Shown in pieces: positions 45,775 to 54,043 of a DNA stretch of 64,000 nucleotides. Position numbers and translations under genes: made by a program. The stretch's first letter is position 1. Each line of letters starts with the position of its first letter. The stretch comes from Bradyrhizobium sp. CB1015 (GTDB lineage: Bacteria > Pseudomonadota > Alphaproteobacteria > Rhizobiales > Xanthobacteraceae). Location: assembly GCF_025200925.1 (NCBI RefSeq), contig NZ_CP104174.1:6634001-6698000 (forward strand). Direction: 5' to 3'. The notes beneath the pieces are model-generated. The model had not been told where the DNA came from and searched no databases. It saw nothing but the letters and a program-made list of their open reading frames with translations.

Positions 45775-46949
45775 CGCGAAGGTCCAGCAAGGATCGCGGC
45801 GCCCGAGGCGAGACCACGATCATAATTGATCATACCGAACCCCGAGGCCAGAGCGAGGCTCGCATTTCTGACCTGCGTGGGACCGGCACTGCCCAGAACC
45901 TGCCGCAGCCCTTCAACGAGACCGAGATAGGCGCCGGCGGCACCGGCCTGCCCGACCGAGAGCTGTCCGCCCGAGGTGTTGTGCGGGAAGTCGCCGTCTA
46001 TGGTGAGATCGTGTTGGCGCACGAACTCGGCGCCCTCGCCCTTCTTGCAGAAGCCGAGATCCTCGAACTGCATCATCGTGATGACGGGATAGTCGTCATA
46101 GGTCTGCACGACATCGAGATCGTCAGGCTTCACGCCGGCCATCGCATAGAGCTCGCCGACGTCCATCGCCCAGCCGCCGCGCACCTGCATCGGATCGTCG
46201 GCAAAGGCATTGTGCCGCTCGATCGTCGAAAGGAGTCGCGCGGCCGGCAGCTGCAGCGATGACGCCGTCTCATCGCGCATCACGAGGAAAGCCTCCGCGC
46301 CCGCACAGGGCATCACGCAATCAAACAGGTGGATCGGATCGGAAATCGGCCGGGCCGCCAGGTATTGCTCGAGCGTGAGCGGCGCCTTCATCAGCGCATG
46401 CGGGTTGCGGACGGCATTGGCGCGCTGGGCGACAGCGATCTTGCCGACATCCTCGCGCGCGACGCCGAACATTCGCATATAGTTGCGCGCAATCAGCGCA
46501 AAGCTGGCATTGGCACCGCCCGCGCCGTAAGGATAGACGGCGTCCTGATTGAACCGCGAGAAATTCTCCAGCGTCAGCCTGAACGAATCGACGTGATTGG
46601 TGTCGCCAGCGACGCACGCCACGATGTCGGCGTCGCGCGCCTGAACCGCGCGCGCCGCCTTGCGCAGCGCCGCGATGGCGCTGGCGCCGCCGAGCGGGAT
46701 CGTATCCAACCACCGGACGCAAAGCCCGAAATGCTGCGTCAATCCGATGCCACTGTCCGTGCCCATGGTGAAACTGGAGACGCACAGGCCGTCGATGTCG
46801 GACGCCTTGATGCCGGCCTGCGCGACGAGCGCACTCAGCGCCCGCCCGATCCACCACTGCGCGCTCTCGATGGAGTAGCGCACGTAGGGAATCGTGACGG
46901 GAGCCGCGATCACGACGCCGTCATATGGTGCGCGCAAGGTGTTGGTCAC
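45771..46949 (-). CDS. Thiolase-like protein lacking thiolase catalytic residues (Ltp2/SCP-x type)
   Basis: A 392-residue thiolase-fold protein. The usual nucleophile region (normally N-R-x-C-x-S-G) reads IPLGGASAIAAL, the GHPxG histidine is replaced in SVGQAGAAG, and the C-terminal Cys-x-Gly is ASGFGM. All three thiolase residues are therefore absent. The segment VQTYDDYPVITMMQFEDLGF is typical of SCP-x/Ltp2-like proteins, some of which are retro-aldolases needing a DUF35 partner. The DUF35-SDR gene follows with a 4-bp overlap. A carbon-carbon cleaving (aldolase) role on a CoA thioester is the best inference. Confidence 0.82.
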   Translation of the reverse strand: MTNTLRAPYDGVVIAAPVTIPYVRYSIESAQWWIGRALSALVAQAGIKASDIDGLCVSSFTMGTDSGIGLTQHFGLCVRWLDTIPLGGASAIAALRKAARAVQARDADIVACVAGDTNHVDSFRLTLENFSRFNQDAVYPYGAGGANASFALIARNYMRMFGVAREDVGKIAVAQRANAVRNPHALMKAPLTLEQYLAARPISDPIHLFDCVMPCAGAEAFLVMRDETASSLQLPAARLLSTIERHNAFADDPMQVRGGWAMDVGELYAMAGVKPDDLDVVQTYDDYPVITMMQFEDLGFCKKGEGAEFVRQHDLTIDGDFPHNTSGGQLSVGQAGAAGAYLGLVEGLRQVLGSAGPTQVRNASLALASGFGMINYDRGLASGAAILAGPSR

Positions 46950-46970
46950 CGACCGCCCTCGTTCATCCGC

Positions 46971-47399
46971 TCAGACCACCGTCAGTTTCACGTCAATATT
47001 GCCGCGGGTTGCGTTCGAATAGGGGCAACGCTCATGCGCACTGGCAACGACCTCTTCGGCCGTAGCCTTCTCGACACCGGGCAGGTTGACTTTCAGCTCG
47101 ACAGCGAGCGCATATCCGACGGGCACCGGCCCCATCGCGACCTTCGCAGTCACGGACGGCTCGGCAGAGGGCACCACCTTCCGCGTGCGCGCGACGAGCT
47201 TGACCGCGCCGAGAAAGCAAGCGGCATAGCCGGCCGCAAAGAGCTGCTCGGGATTGGTGCCTTCGCCACCGGGGCCACCCATCGATTTCGGCAAGGACAG
47301 GGACACCGACAGCAGACCGTCAGCGCTGGCGGCCTTGCCATCCCGACCTCCGGTCGCCGTCACCTCGGTCTCGTACAGGATCTTTTCGGGGGTCATCAT
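46971..47399 (-). CDS. Organic hydroperoxide resistance protein (Ohr-type)
   Basis: A 142-residue protein of the Ohr branch. Two catalytic cysteines are in YAACFLGAV (near residue 62) and ERCPYSNATRGNI (near 125); the ATRGN ending is diagnostic for Ohr over OsmC. It starts with two adjacent ATGs. It lies in operon A between the racemase-family gene and the thiolase-like gene (31-bp and 21-bp gaps), suggesting that this catabolic route produces peroxide or reactive intermediates, perhaps from flavin monooxygenase uncoupling. Confidence 0.92.
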   Translation of the reverse strand: MMTPEKILYETEVTATGGRDGKAASADGLLSVSLSLPKSMGGPGGEGTNPEQLFAAGYAACFLGAVKLVARTRKVVPSAEPSVTAKVAMGPVPVGYALAVELKVNLPGVEKATAEEVVASAHERCPYSNATRGNIDVKLTVV

Positions 47400-47430
47400 G
47401 ACTTGTTATCCAGGAACGGTTTTTCGAGGA

Positions 47431-48213
47431 CTAGCGGCTGTTACGGGCAAGTAATGCGCGGAAATCATCGCGGGCCTGGGCGCTCGCCCGCCTGAAGCTC
47501 GGCCCGCGGCTGGGCTCGGTGCCATTGAGCTTGCGGAGCTGCACCCACATCTCGGCACTCTTGAGCGCCACGGCCGCGCAGTTGACCACCGGAGCGTGGC
47601 CGACCTTCAGGCCATGCTCTCGCCCGATCAAAAGGCCTGGCAACACGCCGGCCGGGATCACGACATCGGCGCCGCGTTCCACCAGCGGGAGCGCGCAGGC
47701 GACGAAGTCCTTGATCATGCGGGCTTGCGCGGCAGCGTTTCCGGCGAACGCATCGGCGAAATCCTCCGGCCTGCAGCCAAGGCCGGTCACATGGACGAGG
47801 CGATCGCCGAGGCCGTAACGCTCGGCCTGCTCATAGTGCCAGACCTCGAAGACGGGATCGAGCGTCACAAGACCTAGCCGCCGCCCGAGTTGTGAGGCCG
47901 CCAGCAACGTCGACTCGCCGGTCCCGATCACGGGAATGTCGAGCGCCGAGCGCAGCTCGTAGAGTCCGGGATCCTGAAAATGCCCCATGACGAAGGCGTC
48001 GAACCCGCCCTCCTCCGCCGCGATGCCGTTGTCGATGGCCTGGACTGCACAGCGCAATTCCGCGAGCCGTCCGAACTCGCGGTCCGGCGGACTGATGCCC
48101 TCGACGTGAACCGTCGTACCCGGCGCAGCGATGTCGTTTAGGTATTCCGACAGCCGCGCCATGTAGGGCGCGTTCACGCTCGTATCAACAAAGCTCTGCC
48201 AGAAGATGCGCAT
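47431..48213 (-). CDS. Asp/Glu/hydantoin racemase-family protein without catalytic cysteines
   Basis: A 260-residue protein (start MRIFWQSF at 48213). The fold is clear from DIPVIGTGESTLLAA and GLVTLDPVFEVWHYEQAERYGL. The first catalytic cysteine (normally C-f-g-D-P-G) is His78 in GHFQDPG, and the second (normally L-G-C-A-G-M) is Gly189 in IPAGVLP. A cysteine-based racemase or isomerase mechanism is therefore impossible here. It may be a decarboxylase, lyase or hydrolase variant. First gene of operon A, so it is probably expressed with the aromatic pathway. Function unknown. Confidence 0.8.
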   Translation of the reverse strand: MRIFWQSFVDTSVNAPYMARLSEYLNDIAAPGTTVHVEGISPPDREFGRLAELRCAVQAIDNGIAAEEGGFDAFVMGHFQDPGLYELRSALDIPVIGTGESTLLAASQLGRRLGLVTLDPVFEVWHYEQAERYGLGDRLVHVTGLGCRPEDFADAFAGNAAAQARMIKDFVACALPLVERGADVVIPAGVLPGLLIGREHGLKVGHAPVVNCAAVALKSAEMWVQLRKLNGTEPSRGPSFRRASAQARDDFRALLARNSR

Positions 48214-48849
48214 CGTCCTTCTCCTCAAGCGGTGATCGGAGGATCGGTCGTCGGCTGCCGATGAATATATTTCAATCATAAACTAATTCGCGCGTCAAAT
48301 GCGCGCGGCGGCGAGGGCGGCTAGTGCGGTCAGGGCCAAGGCGAGCACGGCGTTTTCGCTCAGTCGAGGAGCGGAGAAACGCCGCACACTGGCGAAATTG
48401 TATGCAACAACATTTTTTTCCGACAGCCCCGTGACACGTGTTGACGGCGCCACCGGAGATACTTTAGGCTTTAAGTAATTCCTCGCCGGTCAAGGACCGG
48501 TGGCCATGACAATGATGTTGCAGGGCACCGATTTTGAGAGACTCGATCGTGTGGACAGTCGCCGTGCTCGAACAGCCGGCCTTAGCAGCAGCATCGCCGG
48601 TCGCGCATCGCGGCCGCACCGACGACCTTTCATCGCTCCGGAAAAGGCCCGCTTGCATTTGCCGGTGGGCCTGTCGTTCGCGCGGCACGCAACATCATGG
48701 CCGCTGAGCGCCCGGGCGAGCATACTCTCTTCGGTCGCGCCCGGTATTTGGCGCCGCAACAATGCTTTCAATCGGTCGGTTCGTCGTTCGGGGACCCCGC
48801 GCGGCAGCATCGAAGCATTCCTATCCAGCATCAACGGAGGAGAACGCAT
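48214..48849. other. Divergent intergenic region between operon A and the Liv transporter operon
   Basis: It must hold two promoters. The stretch 48261-48290 is AT-rich (TATATTTCAATCATAAAC) and lies close to the racemase-family start. A perfect ribosome site (GGAGGAG) at the right edge belongs to the transporter gene. A minus-strand open end at 48297-48420 (SENAVLALALTALAALAAAR, then stop) has no start and may be a gene fragment. Other open frames have no coding bias. Confidence 0.45.
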
Positions 48850-49998
48850 ATGCGCAAGGCTCTGAGCTTACTTGCACTTGCCGCCGGCATCGTCACAGCC
48901 CCGGCCGCGCGGGCCGATATCACCATCGGCTTCGTCACCTCGCTCAGCGGCAACGGCTCGTCGATCGGCATCCCTTACGGGCGCGGCATCAACGCGGCGT
49001 ATGAATACAAGAAGACCGTCAACGGCGAGACCATCCGCCTGATCCAGCTCGACGACGGCTCCGACCCGTCGGCCGCGACCCGCAACGCGCGCAAGCTGGT
49101 GGAAGAAGAGAAGGTCGACCTCCTGATCGGCACCGCGACGGCGCCTTCGACCATCGCCATGGCGGCGGTGGCGAGCGAATTGAAAGTGCCGATGATCGCG
49201 GTCTCGCCGATCGGCAAACTTCCGGAAACACCCGAGCAGTGGGTGGTGTCGGTGCCGCAGCCTGCATCCCTTCTCGTCAAGATCATCGCCGATCGCATGA
49301 AGCGCGATGGCATGAAGAACGTCGGCTATATCGGCTTCTCCGACGCGTGGGGGGACCTCGTCTACAACGGCGCCAAGGCGGCGGAGGCTGCCGGCGACGT
49401 CAAGATCCAGACCAACGAGCGCTATGCGCGCACCGACACTTCGGTCACCGCGCAGATCCTCAAAGTGCTTGCGGCGCGGCCGGACGCCGTGCTGGACGGC
49501 GGCTCGGGGACGCAAGGCGCGCTGCCTCTCCTCAGCCTGGCGGAGCGCGGCTTCAAGGGAAACACCTACGGCACGGTGGCGCTTGTCAATCCGGACTTCG
49601 TGAACGTCGGCGGCAAGGCGGCCGAAGGCATCCAGGTCTCCGCCGGCCCCGTCATCGTGGCCGAGCAGCTGCCCGACGAACACTTCGCCAAGAAGATCGC
49701 GCTGGATTTCCGCAGCGTCTACCAGAAGGTCCATAACATCCCGACCACCGACGGCTTCTCCGCCTACTCCTTCGACGCCTGGCTGATCTTCGCCAACGCA
49801 GCGGAGCGCGCGCTCAAGACGGCGAAAGCCGGCACGGCGGAATTCCGCACCGCCCTGCGGGATGCGATCCTCAGCACCAAGGAGCTGCCGGGCGTGCATG
49901 CCATCTACAACTTCAAGCCCGGCGCGGTGACCGGCGTCGATGAGCGCGCGCTGGTCGTGGTGCGCCTGACGGGCGGCGCCTGGAAATACGCGCCGTAG
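48850..49998 (+). CDS. Liv-type ABC transporter binding protein
   Basis: A 382-residue secreted protein with a GGAGGAG ribosome site and signal peptide MRKALSLLALAAGIVTAPAA. The mature part, ITIGFVTSLSGNGSSIGIPY, and many shared motifs show it to be a paralogue of the binding protein at 42500. It starts a plus-strand operon with permease, permease-ATPase fusion and ATPase genes. The ligand is unknown; the surroundings suggest an aromatic acid or aromatic amino-acid derivative rather than leucine. Confidence 0.9.
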   Translation: MRKALSLLALAAGIVTAPAARADITIGFVTSLSGNGSSIGIPYGRGINAAYEYKKTVNGETIRLIQLDDGSDPSAATRNARKLVEEEKVDLLIGTATAPSTIAMAAVASELKVPMIAVSPIGKLPETPEQWVVSVPQPASLLVKIIADRMKRDGMKNVGYIGFSDAWGDLVYNGAKAAEAAGDVKIQTNERYARTDTSVTAQILKVLAARPDAVLDGGSGTQGALPLLSLAERGFKGNTYGTVALVNPDFVNVGGKAAEGIQVSAGPVIVAEQLPDEHFAKKIALDFRSVYQKVHNIPTTDGFSAYSFDAWLIFANAAERALKTAKAGTAEFRTALRDAILSTKELPGVHAIYNFKPGAVTGVDERALVVVRLTGGAWKYAP

Positions 49999-50041
49999 TC
50001 GGACGGCGGCAGGCCACCAGAACAAGGGGACGGCGTTCTCA

Positions 50042-51085
50042 ATGACGAGCGACATCGCAGCCATTCTTGCGATCGACGGGATCGCCACCGGCGCAGTCTA
50101 TGCGCTGGTGGCGATCGGGACCGTCCTCATCTTCACCGTGACACGGGTCATCTTCATTCCCTTTGGCGACATCGCGGCCTTCACGGCGCTGACGCTGGCG
50201 GCGCTCGATGCGAAGCGCTTTCCGGGCACGGGCGCGCTGGTCGTCATCCTGGCGTGCCTCGCAACTCTGATCGAAATCATCTCGCTGCTGCGCAACGGCG
50301 AGCTTCGGCTGCTTCCGCGCGCTCTCTTCTTCTACCTCGCATTGCCGCTGGCCGTGATTGGCCTCGCCTGGCTGACCATGCGCGCCGAGCCGCCGCTCGC
50401 CATCAGGCTCGTGCTGGCCTTGATGCTGATCACCCCGATCGCCCCGCTGCTGGACCGGATCGTCTTCCGCCCTATTGCGGACGGAACGGTGCTGCTGCTC
50501 CTGACCGTCTCCGTCGCCCTGCACTTCGCGCTGGTCGGCCTTGGGCTGCTCTTCTTCGGTCCCGAGGGTGTCAGGACCGAGCCGCTGACGTCATTGTCGA
50601 CCGAATTTGCGGGCGTGCTGATCTCGGGCCAGACCATGCTGATCGTGATCGCAGCCCTCGTCTTCTCTGGCCTGCTCTATCTCTTCTTCGACTTCACGCT
50701 GGTCGGTAAATCGCTCCGCGCCACAGCCGTGAACCGCACCGGCTCCCGCCTGATGGGCATACGTCCCGCCCGCGCCGGTACCATCGCCTATCTCCTGGGC
50801 TCGCTGATGGCCGGCGTCTCCGGCATCCTGATCGCGCCCGTCAACACCGTATTCTACGATTCCGGCTTCCTGATCGGCCTCAAGGCCTTCGTCGGCGCCA
50901 TCGTCGGCGGCATGACCAGCTATCCCGGCGCGGCCATCGGCGCCGTCGGCGTCGGTATCCTCGAGAGCTTCGCATCCTTCGAGAGCAGCGCGCTGAAGGA
51001 TGTCATCGTGTTCTCGCTTCTGATCCCGATCCTGATCTGGCGATCCCTCGCGTCGCTGCATTCCGAGGAGGAGATCGAGGAATGA
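50042..51085 (+). CDS. Liv-type ABC transporter permease (LivH-like)
   Basis: A 347-residue inner-membrane permease, longer than the usual 290 or so because of an extra hydrophobic section at about residues 60-135 (LVVILACLATLIEIISLL; FFYLALPLAVIGLAWL). N-terminal GIATGAVYALVAIGTVLIF and the later GIRPARAGTIAYLLGSLMAG are family segments. Stop overlaps the next start by ATGA. Works with 51082 and 52848. Confidence 0.9.
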   Translation: MTSDIAAILAIDGIATGAVYALVAIGTVLIFTVTRVIFIPFGDIAAFTALTLAALDAKRFPGTGALVVILACLATLIEIISLLRNGELRLLPRALFFYLALPLAVIGLAWLTMRAEPPLAIRLVLALMLITPIAPLLDRIVFRPIADGTVLLLLTVSVALHFALVGLGLLFFGPEGVRTEPLTSLSTEFAGVLISGQTMLIVIAALVFSGLLYLFFDFTLVGKSLRATAVNRTGSRLMGIRPARAGTIAYLLGSLMAGVSGILIAPVNTVFYDSGFLIGLKAFVGAIVGGMTSYPGAAIGAVGVGILESFASFESSALKDVIVFSLLIPILIWRSLASLHSEEEIEE

Positions 51086-52851
51086 CGCGCCTTCACGTTC
51101 AGCTCGCGGCGGTGGCGGCGGTAGCGTGCCTCGCGCTCGCGCCACTCGTGCTCAGCCCCTTCAGCATCACGCTGATGAACTATATCGGCATCTATTCGCT
51201 GGTCGCGATCGGCCTTGCCCTGCTTACCGGCGTCGGCGGCATCGTGTCCTTCGGGCAGGCCGCCTTCGTCGGCGTCGCGGCCTATGCCACCGCCTGGGTC
51301 TCTGCTCTGAATGGATATTCCCCGTGGCTCGGCCTCGTGTTCGGGGTGGCGCTGACCTGCGGTGTCGCGACCGTCCTCGGCGTCGTCACCTTGCGGCTCC
51401 AGGGCCATTTCCTGTCGCTCTCGACCGTCGCCTGGGGGCTCGCCATCGGCTTCCTGTTCGGCAATGTCGAGGGGCTCGGGCGCTTCAACGGCATCTCGTC
51501 GATCCCGCCGATCAGTCTCGGATCGTTCGCGCTCGTCTCGAGCGCCCAGATCTATTTCCTGATCTGGGGCATCGTCGTCGTGGTGCTTTTCCTCGGATAC
51601 AATCTCCTCGACTCCCGGCTCGGCCGCGCCATGCGCGCGCTGCGCGGCGGCAATATCCTGGTCGAAAGCCTCGGCATCAATGCCTTCCGGATCAAGCTCG
51701 TGACCTTCGTGATCGCGGCCTTCCTCGCCTCGCTCTCCGGCTGGCTCTACGCCCATATGAGCCGCTTCATCAGCCCGGGCCCGTTCGATGCCGGCATGGA
51801 CATCGAATATCTGATGATGTCGATGGTCGGCGGCGCCGGCAGCCTGCTCGGCGGCGTCGTGGGCGCCGCTATCGTCACCTTGCTCAAGAACAGCGTGCAG
51901 GACTATCTGCCGCTGATCGCCAAGGGCGCGTCCGGCCAGCTCGAGATCGTCGCCTTCTCCGCGCTGTTCATCCTGTTCCTGCAATGGGCGCGGCAGGGCA
52001 TCGTGCCGTTCGTCGCGCGCTACTTGCCGAAGATCAAGCGCGGACGGCCGCCAGCCGCCCCGCCCCTGCCTCGCCGTCCCCAGCCGACACCGGGCGAACT
52101 GCTTCTGAAGGTCGACGGCGCCGAGCGGCGCTTCGGCGGTCTGGTCGCAGTCAACAATGTCAGCTTCGAGGTCCGCTCCGGCGAGATCCTCGCCGTCATC
52201 GGCCCGAACGGCGCCGGCAAGAGCACGATGTTCAACTGCCTGACGGGCGCGCTCAGGGTCAACAAGGGCGAGATCGTCTTTGCCGGGCGCGCCATCACGC
52301 ACGATGCCCAATCCCGCATCGCCAAGAATGGAATCGCCAGGACCTTCCAGCATGTGAAGCTGCGGCCGCGCATGAGCCTGCTCGAAAACGTCATGCTCGG
52401 CACCTACGCGCGCACCAGCACGGGCCTGTTCGCCGGCGCCTTCCGCCTCAACCAGGGCGAGGAAGCCAGCGCCCGGCACGAGGCCTTGAAGCAGCTCGAA
52501 CGCGTCGGTCTCGGCGACAAGCCGTTCGAGCTCGCGGGCAATCTGCCGCTCGGCAACCAGCGCATCCTGGAGATCGCGCGCGCGCTCGCCGCAGACCCGG
52601 CGCTGCTGGTGCTGGACGAGCCGGCCGCGGGCCTGCGCCGGCAGGAGAAGCTCAGGCTTGCGGAGCTGCTCCGCTCGCTGCGGTCGGACCATCTGACCAT
52701 CCTGATCGTCGAGCATGACATGGAGTTCGTGATGTCGCTGGTCGACCGCATCGTCGTGCTCGACTTCGGCTCCAAGCTCTGCGAAGGCGCGCCCGCCGCG
52801 ATCCGGAGCGACGAACGGGTGCAAGAGGCCTATCTCGGAGGCGTCGCGTGA
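51082..52851 (+). CDS. Fused Liv-type permease and ATPase (LivM-LivG)
   Basis: A 589-residue fusion. Residues 1-320 are a LivM-type permease (SFGQAAFVGVAAYATA; SLGINAFRIKLVTFVIAAF). After a Pro-rich linker (PPAAPPLPRRPQPTPGE) the ATPase occupies about 335-589, with Walker A GPNGAGKST, an ABC signature in LPLGNQRILEIARALA, Walker B LLVLDEPAAGL and the switch histidine in IVEHDMEFV. Such fusions are common in this bacterial group. Starts and ends overlap neighbours by 4 bp. Confidence 0.93.
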   Translation: MTRLHVQLAAVAAVACLALAPLVLSPFSITLMNYIGIYSLVAIGLALLTGVGGIVSFGQAAFVGVAAYATAWVSALNGYSPWLGLVFGVALTCGVATVLGVVTLRLQGHFLSLSTVAWGLAIGFLFGNVEGLGRFNGISSIPPISLGSFALVSSAQIYFLIWGIVVVVLFLGYNLLDSRLGRAMRALRGGNILVESLGINAFRIKLVTFVIAAFLASLSGWLYAHMSRFISPGPFDAGMDIEYLMMSMVGGAGSLLGGVVGAAIVTLLKNSVQDYLPLIAKGASGQLEIVAFSALFILFLQWARQGIVPFVARYLPKIKRGRPPAAPPLPRRPQPTPGELLLKVDGAERRFGGLVAVNNVSFEVRSGEILAVIGPNGAGKSTMFNCLTGALRVNKGEIVFAGRAITHDAQSRIAKNGIARTFQHVKLRPRMSLLENVMLGTYARTSTGLFAGAFRLNQGEEASARHEALKQLERVGLGDKPFELAGNLPLGNQRILEIARALAADPALLVLDEPAAGLRRQEKLRLAELLRSLRSDHLTILIVEHDMEFVMSLVDRIVVLDFGSKLCEGAPAAIRSDERVQEAYLGGVA

Positions 52852-53561
52852 GCGAGATGTTTTCCATGACGGATGTGACCGTCTGCTACGACAATGTCGA
52901 AGCGGTCCGCAACGTCTCGCTGTCGGTCGAGGAAGGCCAGATCGTCACCGTGATCGGCCCGAACGGCGCCGGCAAGACCACGCTGCTGATGGCCGCCATC
53001 GGGCTGCTCGCCTCCCGCGGCCGCCTCGTCTTTCAGGGCAACGACATCGGCAGGATGTCCGTCGAGGACCGCGTCGAGCGCCGGCTGTGCCTCGTGCCGG
53101 AGAAGCGCGAGCTGTTCTCCGACATGTCGGTCGCCGACAATCTCCTGCTCGGCTCCTACAGCCTGCGGGACCGCTCGGGCGTCCAGAAGACGCTGGACGA
53201 GGTCTATGATCGCTTTCCGCGCCTGAAGGAGCGGCAGCGCCAGGCCGCCGGCACCCTCTCCGGCGGCGAGCGCCAGATGCTGGCGCTCGGGCGCGCGCTG
53301 ATGGCGAGGCCCAAGCTGCTCATGCTCGACGAGCCCAGCCTCGGCCTCGCACCGCTGATCGTGCGCGAGATCTTCCGCACCATCGCCTCGCTGCGCGATC
53401 TCGGCGTCTCGATCCTGCTGGTCGAGCAGAACGCCCGGGCCGCGCTGGAGACGGCCGACTACGGCTATGTGCTCGAGACCGGTGAGATCGTGCAGTCCGG
53501 CCCCGCCAAGGATCTCATCCACGATAAGAGGCTGATCACGGCCTATCTCGGCGGGCACTAG
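52848..53561 (+). CDS. Liv-type ABC transporter ATPase (LivF-like)
   Basis: A 237-residue ATPase. Walker A GPNGAGKTT near residue 44, signature LSGGERQMLALGRAL, Walker B LLMLDEPSLGLAP, and LVEQNARAALE near the switch. GTLSGGERQ and the short length identify the LivF half. Last gene of the transporter operon; its end is followed by repeat elements. Confidence 0.95.
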   Translation: MSEMFSMTDVTVCYDNVEAVRNVSLSVEEGQIVTVIGPNGAGKTTLLMAAIGLLASRGRLVFQGNDIGRMSVEDRVERRLCLVPEKRELFSDMSVADNLLLGSYSLRDRSGVQKTLDEVYDRFPRLKERQRQAAGTLSGGERQMLALGRALMARPKLLMLDEPSLGLAPLIVREIFRTIASLRDLGVSILLVEQNARAALETADYGYVLETGEIVQSGPAKDLIHDKRLITAYLGGH

Positions 53562-53571
53562 CGCCGCCACA

Positions 53572-53698
53572 ACAAAACGTCGAAAACAACCCCATGCACA
53601 GTAGCCGGTGACAGCGATTTCAATGACTTGGCGGCCAGCCTTACGGATTTTGCGAATCCAAGTTGCTCCGTCGGGCAAAACAGGGGCATAATGCCATC
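53572..53698. repeat. Dispersed intergenic repeat, copy B
   Basis: Shares AAAACAACCCCATGCACAGTAG (about 53583-53604) and CGTCGGGCAAAACAGGGGC (from 53669) with copy A at 8151-8272, in the same orientation. The intervening sequence differs and the terminator-like stem seen in copy A is broken here. Its location is the gap between the Liv operon and the convergent EthD-like gene. Confidence 0.65.
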
Positions 53699-53800
53699 AT
53701 CGCTGGTCCCGGGTGCCGACCGCTTCGACCGCCAACCGGACTTCCGTTTACATGCAGGACGATCGCATATGACTGGTGGCGGCGCCTGTGCGCACGCCTC

Positions 53801-53928
53801 GTCCTTCGAGACGGCGCTGACGCGCCTCCTCAGGATGAGGCTATCAGCATCAGTGCTCGTTGAAACTGTTGCCGCGCATTCCGTCCTCATCCTGAAGGAG
53901 CCCGCCTAAAGCGGGCGTCTCGAAGGAT
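53801..53928. repeat. Intergenic inverted repeat (CCTTCGAGAC / GTCTCGAAGG type)
   Basis: The left part (GTCCTTCGAGAC to CCTCAGGATGAGG, 53801-53840) is matched in reverse by the right part (CCTCATCCTGAAGGAG to GTCTCGAAGGAT, 53884-53928). An inner hairpin GCCCGC-CTAAA-GCGGGC lies at about 53900-53916. I recognise it as a widespread Bradyrhizobium element. The rest of 53562-54043 holds no supported gene. Confidence 0.65.
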
Positions 53929-54043
53929 GGCCGCAGGGAAGAGCTCTCAAATGCGATAGCTCTGCGTTTTCACAAGCACACTGCAGACGCGCCGACAGTC
54001 TGAATTTCCGTGCGATGCCATTTCTTCCGACGCTCTCGCCTAT

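Noticed and set aside
48500..48865. Small plus-strand open frame between operon A and the Liv operon
   Set aside because: Its composition is Arg/Ser-rich without coding bias, it overlaps a perfect ribosome site and start of the real gene, and no family match is apparent.
53562..54043. Small proteins over the intergenic repeats
   Set aside because: Frames here are created by repeat sequence, with the two copies differing in the middle, so no conserved protein is supported.
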